Below, piece by piece: positions 6,614 to 11,092 of a stretch of DNA of 11,092 nt. The notes beneath the pieces are model-generated. The model saw only the letters and a list, made by a program, of their open reading frames with translations. It was not told where the DNA came from and made no database searches. The stretch is from Bacteroidota bacterium. GTDB lineage: Bacteria; Bacteroidota; Bacteroidia; Bacteroidales; UBA932. The stretch spans positions 1 through 11,092 of the forward strand of contig WRJW01000196.1 in the NCBI GenBank assembly GCA_009778375.1, written 5' to 3'. Each line of letters opens with the position of its first letter. Within the stretch, counting starts at the first letter, position 1. Made by a program: the position numbers and the translations under genes.

Positions 6614-8239
6614 CTATTTCTTTTCCCGCACCGCCTTATACTCCACTCCGTCGTTCCATTTGGGAAAGTAGCCGTCGTTGGCCAATCTCAAGCCAATGGC
6701 ATAGAAGAGGTAAATATCTTGAAGGGTACCCGACACTACCCACCAGTCGTGGTATTCGTCCGAAGGCTGATGGTAGGTGCTTACGGGATAATATTTTTCT
6801 CTGTGATCTTTGGCAGCTACGGGGTCGATAAAGGTTCTGCCCCCTTTGGCCAATACGACCGGTACGCCCATTTTGGCAAAGTTAAAGTGGTCGGATCGGT
6901 AATAGCCTCCCCCCGAATTGTCGTTGGAGAAGACGAGGGTGCGTCCCTGAGCAGCAGCCGCGTCAAGCACATAGCGGTCGGTTTCGGAGTGGCCGGGCGC
7001 CGACACAATGAGGTCGCTGGTGGGCATATTGTCGCCATAGCTGTCCATATTGAGGCATACCGCCGTCTTTGCTAAGGGGAACAGGGGGTGTTCGGCATAA
7101 TACTGCGATCCGAGCAGCCCCGACTCCTCGGCGGTAACGGCCAAAAAGACGAGGGTACGCTTGGGCCTTTCGGGCAGCTCGCTGAATCGCCTCGCAATGA
7201 GGGCCATGGCGGCTATACCCGAAGCATTGTCGCTTGCTCCGTTGTAAATACTGTCTCCCGCTACCGGTTGTCCTATGCCCAAGTGGTCCCAATGGCCCGA
7301 ATAAATAATGTACTCATCCTTAAGCGAGGTGCCGGGAAGAATCCCTACCACGTTGGCCGACTCGCCAAACTCTAACTTATTGGTCGATTCAATCGTCGTT
7401 TTGAGGTTAAGGGGAAAAGAGGTAAAGCCCCTCTTTTTGGCCGCGGCAATAGATTCGTCCATCGATACGCCCGCCGCCTCAAATAACTTTTGTGCAGATT
7501 GGCCCGTTACCCATCCCTGGAAAGGAACTAAAAGTTTGTTTTCACCCTCCGAATAGAGGCTGAGGCTCGAGGTAGCCCGCGAATTTTGCACCACGCTCCA
7601 GCCGTAGGAGGCGGGGGCTGTATCGTGGATGATAATGGCTGCGGCAGCGCCCTGTTTTCCGGCCTCGTCAAACTTGTACGTCCATCGTCCATAATAAGTC
7701 ATATTTTTGCCTCTAAAGAGGTTGTCGTCGTAAAATCCCGGATCGTTTACCAACATCACCACTACTTTACCCTTTACATCCACCCCCGCATAGTCGTCCC
7801 AACCATACTCGGGCGCATGAATCCCAAAACCCACAAATACAAAATCGGCCTTATTGATCTTAATTTTTTCTTCTGCCCGTAACGTCCACAAAACAAAATC
7901 GTCCCAATAGCGGAGTTTGACCGTTCCCTTTTTACCCGTAACCACCCACTCGTTGTTTTTGATATGCGTCTCCACCCCAAGAAGGGGCACTTTTTGAAAA
8001 TAACTGCCTCCGGCGCCCGGTTCCAGCCCTACCTCCTTAAATCGGTCGGCAATGTACGCAAGGGTAGGCGCCTCATAGAGCGTCAGGGGTTTTCTCCCGC
8101 CAAAGGAGTCGTCCGACAATTCGCGGGTGATGGTTCTCAGGAGGGCTTCGTCGTTCATGCCCTTTAACGATGCAGGAGTTACCTGTGCCCATACCGGCAG
8201 CCACAACGCCAGTAGGGGAATTAAAAAAAGTTTCTTCAT
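6614..8239 (-). CDS. Exported M28-family zinc metallopeptidase with PA domain
   Basis: This is a secreted or periplasmic co-catalytic zinc aminopeptidase-type enzyme of 541 residues. The chosen start gives MKKLFLIPLLALWLPVWAQ, a signal peptide cut near residue 18; an upstream ATG at 8272 adds 11 residues and would precede the predicted transcription start. A PA-like insert spans about residues 130-260 (DYAGVDVKGKVVVML; GAAAAIIIHD). The M28 zinc ligands are all visible: His316 in SGHWDH, bridging Asp337 in NGASDNASG, Glu371/Glu372 in TAEESG (general base and ligand), Asp399 in NMDSYGD and His451 in YRSDHFNF. It should therefore be active, probably releasing N-terminal amino acids or dipeptides from exported peptides. 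It heads the minus-strand operon, with a barrel gene 5 nt downstream, and is divergent from tldD, with overlapping promoters. The precise substrate cannot be inferred. Confidence 0.93.
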   Translation of the reverse strand: MKKLFLIPLLALWLPVWAQVTPASLKGMNDEALLRTITRELSDDSFGGRKPLTLYEAPTLAYIADRFKEVGLEPGAGGSYFQKVPLLGVETHIKNNEWVVTGKKGTVKLRYWDDFVLWTLRAEEKIKINKADFVFVGFGIHAPEYGWDDYAGVDVKGKVVVMLVNDPGFYDDNLFRGKNMTYYGRWTYKFDEAGKQGAAAAIIIHDTAPASYGWSVVQNSRATSSLSLYSEGENKLLVPFQGWVTGQSAQKLFEAAGVSMDESIAAAKKRGFTSFPLNLKTTIESTNKLEFGESANVVGILPGTSLKDEYIIYSGHWDHLGIGQPVAGDSIYNGASDNASGIAAMALIARRFSELPERPKRTLVFLAVTAEESGLLGSQYYAEHPLFPLAKTAVCLNMDSYGDNMPTSDLIVSAPGHSETDRYVLDAAAAQGRTLVFSNDNSGGGYYRSDHFNFAKMGVPVVLAKGGRTFIDPVAAKDHREKYYPVSTYHQPSDEYHDWWVVSGTLQDIYLFYAIGLRLANDGYFPKWNDGVEYKAVREKK

Positions 8240-8250
8240 GGTTTGTAAAA

Positions 8251-8280
8251 TTGTCTGAGGCAAAATTAGCAATAAATATG
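8251..8280 (+). promoter_or_regulatory. Promoter of the tldD-tldE operon
   Basis: The -33 element is TTG at 8251-8253 and the -7 element is TAAATATG at 8273-8280, one mismatch from TAnnTTTG, with a 19-bp spacer in the expected range. Initiation would be near 8287, about 50 bases upstream of the ATG at 8338. This excludes the in-frame ATGs at 8170 and 8278 as starts for a transcript from here. Confidence 0.55.
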
Positions 8281-8291
8281 TACATTCGCAC
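8261..8291 (-). promoter_or_regulatory. Promoter of the M28 peptidase operon
   Basis: On the minus strand TAATTTTG (8268-8261), followed by C, matches the -7 consensus TAnnTTTG exactly. A GTG at 8291-8289, one mismatch from TTG, lies 20 bp upstream as a candidate -33 element. Initiation near 8254 would leave a leader of only about 15 bases before the ATG at 8239. The -7 box lies inside the spacer of the divergent tldD promoter. Confidence 0.6.
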
Positions 8292-8337
8292 GAATTTTAA
8301 CATTTCAACGACTTTGAACAACCCCTTATACCCCCTT

Positions 8338-9732
8338 ATGCAACATTTTGAAGTTGATCTTCCGCTGTTGCAACACCTCATACAGACAGCCCTTTACAAG
8401 GGAGGAGATTATGCCGATCTCTATTTTGAACAGAGTGATTATGGAGAATTAAGCCTACGGGACGGAGCGGTAAATCAGGTGGCCGCTCATACCGATTACG
8501 GCATGGGGGTGCGTACCTGCCTGGGAGAACAAACCGGATATGCCTATACCGAGACCACCCTGCCAGCCGACATGATGCGTGCATCCCAAACGGCGGCAAC
8601 CATCGTTTCCGGAGATGGTACCATAGCCGCCATTACCCCCAAATACATCGATGTGCCTCAACGCTACCCCATACTCGTTCCTTTAGAAACTTACGCTTTG
8701 GAAGCGCAAATGCCCTGGCTCCAACGGCTGCACGACACTATTTGTGCCGCTGATCCCCGCGTAAACAAGGTCATGGCCCGTTTGGCGCATTCTACAAATA
8801 AAATTCTGTTTTTTAATTCTTTGGGAGAATTTGGTTGGGACATTCGCCCCATGATTACCCTCTCGGTATCTTGCGTAATGGAACATAAAGGCCGGATAGA
8901 AAATACTACACTTTCCCGCTCCATGCGCATGGGCGCCGAATTTTTGCAACCGGAATTGGTGGAGGAATTGGCTCGGGAGGCGGTAGCCCGTACCTCTTTT
9001 CTGTTTGAAGCGCGTCAGCCCAAAGGGGGAGAAATGGCGGTGGTAATGGGCTCCGGAGGATCGGGCATACTCCTGCACGAAGCCATCGGCCACGCCTTTG
9101 AAGCCGATTTTAACCGGAAGCAAACCTCTATTTTTTCCGACAAACTGCACCGGCAAATCTGCCGCAAAGGCATTAACGTAATCGACGACGGAACGCTATC
9201 CGCCAGCAGGGGCGCCGTTAATATGGACGACGAAGGAGTCCCCGGCCAAAAAACCTTTATGGTACAGGACGGCGTACTCCACAGCTACCTCCACGACCGT
9301 ATGAGCGCCTCATGGTATAAAACCGAGCCTACCGGAAACGGACGCAGGGAGTCTTTTCGCTACATGCCCATCCCCCGTATGCGGGCCACCTATATGGAAA
9401 ACGGAACCGCTTCCGAAGCCGATCTGATTGCCGAGGTAAAAAAGGGAGTGTTTGTAGAACACTTTTCCAACGGGCAGGTACAAATAGGAGCGGGCGATTT
9501 TACTTTTTACGTTAAATCGGGGTATCTCATTGAGAACGGAAAACGTACCCAGCCCATTAAAGACCTCAACATTATCGGCAACGGACCTCAGGCTTTGGCC
9601 GATATTGAGATGGTTGCCAACAACGGACGAATGGATAACAGCAGTTGGACCTGCGGCAAAGGGCAATCCTGTCCCGTTTCGTGCGGCATGCCCAGCGTTT
9701 TGGTGCGTAAATTAACGGTAGGAGGAGTATAA
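8338..9732 (+). CDS. tldD: TldD metalloprotease subunit
   Basis: This is the catalytic subunit of the TldD/TldE zinc protease, which in Escherichia coli degrades unfolded peptides, trims microcin B17 precursor and acts on CcdA. The product is 464 residues. The start at 8338 places the typical opening (LLQHLIQTALYKGGDYADLYFE) near the N-terminus and lies downstream of the predicted promoter. The family motif HExxxH is HEAIGH at residues 247-252, within SGGSGILLHEAIGHAFEAD. The C-terminal Cys equivalent to the metal ligand is Cys439 in TCGKGQ. Two further Cys (445 and 449) follow closely, which I do not recall as standard. No signal peptide is seen, so it is cytoplasmic. The stop codon lies one base before the tldE ATG, which suggests translational coupling and equal subunit production. 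Confidence 0.95.
   Translation: MQHFEVDLPLLQHLIQTALYKGGDYADLYFEQSDYGELSLRDGAVNQVAAHTDYGMGVRTCLGEQTGYAYTETTLPADMMRASQTAATIVSGDGTIAAITPKYIDVPQRYPILVPLETYALEAQMPWLQRLHDTICAADPRVNKVMARLAHSTNKILFFNSLGEFGWDIRPMITLSVSCVMEHKGRIENTTLSRSMRMGAEFLQPELVEELAREAVARTSFLFEARQPKGGEMAVVMGSGGSGILLHEAIGHAFEADFNRKQTSIFSDKLHRQICRKGINVIDDGTLSASRGAVNMDDEGVPGQKTFMVQDGVLHSYLHDRMSASWYKTEPTGNGRRESFRYMPIPRMRATYMENGTASEADLIAEVKKGVFVEHFSNGQVQIGAGDFTFYVKSGYLIENGKRTQPIKDLNIIGNGPQALADIEMVANNGRMDNSSWTCGKGQSCPVSCGMPSVLVRKLTVGGV
9721..9727 (+). promoter_or_regulatory. Strong Shine-Dalgarno sequence for tldE
   Basis: GGAGGAG lies 6 nt before the tldE ATG, inside the last codons of tldD (Gly-Gly-Val-stop). Other starts in this window lack such a sequence. 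It probably supports reinitiation or independent loading at the coupled second gene, although Gly codons alone could give the same bases. Confidence 0.55.
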
Positions 9733-9733
9733 T

Positions 9734-11047
9734 ATGTCTGCCATTCACCAATCCATGGCTCGGGAAGCCTTATCCATGGCCATCAAAAAAGGGTGTTCTG
9801 CCGCGCGTGTATGCTTGAGCAGCGGGGTACAAAGCAGCTATACCGTCAGGGACACCCTGTTGGAAAAAGTACATCAGGCTGCCGGTAATACCCTCCAGCT
9901 CCAACTATTTGCAGAGGGTCGATACGGCACTTTTTCTACCAATCGTTTGGAACGGGATGCCCTGCAACGCTTTATCGAACAGGCCATAGCCGGCATCCGC
10001 CTGCTGGCCCCCGATCCGGCCCGAACCCTGCCCGATCCGGCCCGGTATTATAAAGGCCATCGCGATTTAGCCCTGTTTGATCCCGCATTAGCCGCTATGA
10101 GTGGTGACGAAAAGAGCGCACGCGCTTTTACCTGCGCTCGGGAAGTTTGGGGTAAGGATTCCCGCCTGATTTCTGTGGAAAGTGAATACGGAGATGGAAT
10201 AGAAAGTTGTTACTTAATAGATTCTCAAGGATTTGAGGCCACTACCCGCCAGACAGTTTGCAGCCTTACTGCCGAAGTGGCGCTCAGGGATGCGGGAGAC
10301 GCCCGTCCAAGCGCCTGGTGGTATGAATCTGCGCTCTTTCTCCAAGAACTGCCTGTAACGGGGTGCGGAACGCAAGCCTTAGAACGGGCCTCCGCAAAAC
10401 TTCAACCCAAAACCTTGCCTTCGGGTGATTATCCGATGGTGGTAGAACACACGGTAGCTGCCCAACTCCTCGCCCCCCTGATGGCCGCCTTGAACGGAGC
10501 CGCCATCCAACAAAACAACTCTTTTTTAATCCACAAATTAGGAGAAAAAATAGGATCCGACTTGCTGGCCATTACGGATGATCCGCTGATTCGGGGGGCG
10601 CAGGGCGCCCGACTGTTTGACGCCGAAGGGGTGGCCACGCGCACCACGCCTATTTTATGCAAAGGCATATTGAATACCTATTTTATTGATACTTACCATG
10701 CCCATAAATTGCAGATGCCGCCTACCATCGGGGGACCCTCGCTTCTGATTTGGGAAGGGGGCAGCGGAGGCGCCCCCGAATTGATGCAAGCGTTGCAAAA
10801 AGGGATTTTTGTTACCGGATTTAACGGCGGCAACTGTAACAGCTCCACCGGAGATTTTTCTTACGGTATCGAAGGGTTTGCAATCGTTGACGGAATGGTT
10901 GGAGCGCCTGTAAGTGAAATGATTATCAGTGGTAATATGCTTGAACTATGGAGCCGGCTTTGCGCCGTAGCCAACGATGCCCGAACCTGCTCATCCTGGA
11001 GAATCCCCTCGTTAGCCTTTAATAATGTATCTTTTAGCGGAATATAA
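9734..11047 (+). CDS. tldE: TldE (PmbA) protease subunit
   Basis: This is the non-catalytic partner of TldD in the heterodimeric protease; family members lack the HExxxH motif, and none is present here. The product is 437 residues, the usual length for the family. The N-terminal part (REALSMAIKKGCSAARVCLSSG) matches the common TldD/PmbA helix-strand opening. The C-terminal segment with NCNSSTGDFSYGIEGFAIVDG (from Asn367) and PVSEMIISGNMLELW is the characteristic PmbA ending. No signal peptide is seen, so it is cytoplasmic. The gene begins one base after tldD, with a strong Shine-Dalgarno sequence, and the next reading frame starts 4 nt after its stop, so the operon continues beyond the window. 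The pmbA name is a synonym. Confidence 0.93.
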   Translation: MSAIHQSMAREALSMAIKKGCSAARVCLSSGVQSSYTVRDTLLEKVHQAAGNTLQLQLFAEGRYGTFSTNRLERDALQRFIEQAIAGIRLLAPDPARTLPDPARYYKGHRDLALFDPALAAMSGDEKSARAFTCAREVWGKDSRLISVESEYGDGIESCYLIDSQGFEATTRQTVCSLTAEVALRDAGDARPSAWWYESALFLQELPVTGCGTQALERASAKLQPKTLPSGDYPMVVEHTVAAQLLAPLMAALNGAAIQQNNSFLIHKLGEKIGSDLLAITDDPLIRGAQGARLFDAEGVATRTTPILCKGILNTYFIDTYHAHKLQMPPTIGGPSLLIWEGGSGGAPELMQALQKGIFVTGFNGGNCNSSTGDFSYGIEGFAIVDGMVGAPVSEMIISGNMLELWSRLCAVANDARTCSSWRIPSLAFNNVSFSGI

Positions 11048-11051
11048 TATT

Positions 11052-11092
11052 ATGAAACGTCCATCCCTCCTTCTTTCCTTTGTCCCCTTAAT
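11052..11092 (+). CDS. Start of a further operon gene (3' end outside window)
   Basis: An ATG 4 nt after the tldE stop opens a frame reading MKRPSLLLSFVPL and stays open to the window edge. The basic start plus hydrophobic residues looks like the beginning of a signal peptide, so the product is probably exported. Only 13 codons are visible and no family can be named. A third TldD/PmbA-like protein with a signal peptide is a possibility from recalled Bacteroidota gene orders, not from anything in these bases. Confidence 0.5.
   Translation, partial: MKRPSLLLSFVPL

Noticed and set aside
8240..8272. M28 peptidase starting at the upstream ATG at 8272
   Set aside because: It would add 11 residues before a standard MKK signal peptide and contains the -7 promoter box within the coding sequence. 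The start at 8239 is better.
8170..8337. Longer tldD starting at ATG 8170 or 8278
   Set aside because: The 8170 start would overlap the divergent peptidase coding region. Both starts lie upstream of the predicted transcription start near 8287, and the added residues do not resemble the TldD N-terminus, which begins naturally at 8338.

Overview
The window looks like a chromosomal segment from a member of the Bacteroidota. Three things point there: near-consensus Bacteroidota promoter elements (a -7 box of the TAnnTTTG type, as in TACCTTTG at 625-632 and TAATTTTG on the minus strand at 8268-8261), genes with mostly poor Shine-Dalgarno sequences, and a set of exported proteins (LVIVD-repeat protein, PA-domain M28 peptidase, two putative outer-membrane barrels) common in that phylum. 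I cannot place it below phylum. No mobile element, CRISPR array, tRNA or rRNA was seen, and coding density is high.

Left part (1-3454, plus strand): the 3' end of a PhoH-family ATPase gene, then a promoter and a complete pyruvate phosphate dikinase gene (ppdK). ppdK ends in a hairpin terminator shared with the convergent gene on the other strand.

Middle part (3453-8239, minus strand): five genes that may form one or two transcription units. Read in their own direction they are an exported M28-family metallopeptidase, a 373-residue putative outer-membrane barrel 5 nt downstream, a 78-nt gap with four helically phased A-tracts, two exported LVIVD-repeat proteins 19 nt apart, and a 230-residue putative barrel 5 nt further on. 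The two LVIVD proteins look like the N-terminal and C-terminal parts of what I recall as a single polypeptide of about 400 residues in other Bacteroidota. Their visible repeats number two and five, so together they could make a seven-bladed propeller. This is the most unusual feature of the window.

Right part (8251-11092, plus strand): a tight operon of tldD and tldE (pmbA), the two subunits of a TldD/TldE-type metalloprotease, with a third reading frame starting 4 nt after tldE and running off the window. The operon is divergent from the M28 peptidase gene, and the two promoters overlap within about 40 bp.

Most genes are recognisable housekeeping or envelope functions. The split LVIVD pair with its adjacent barrel, the bent-DNA candidate upstream of it and the overlapping divergent promoters are the points worth following up.
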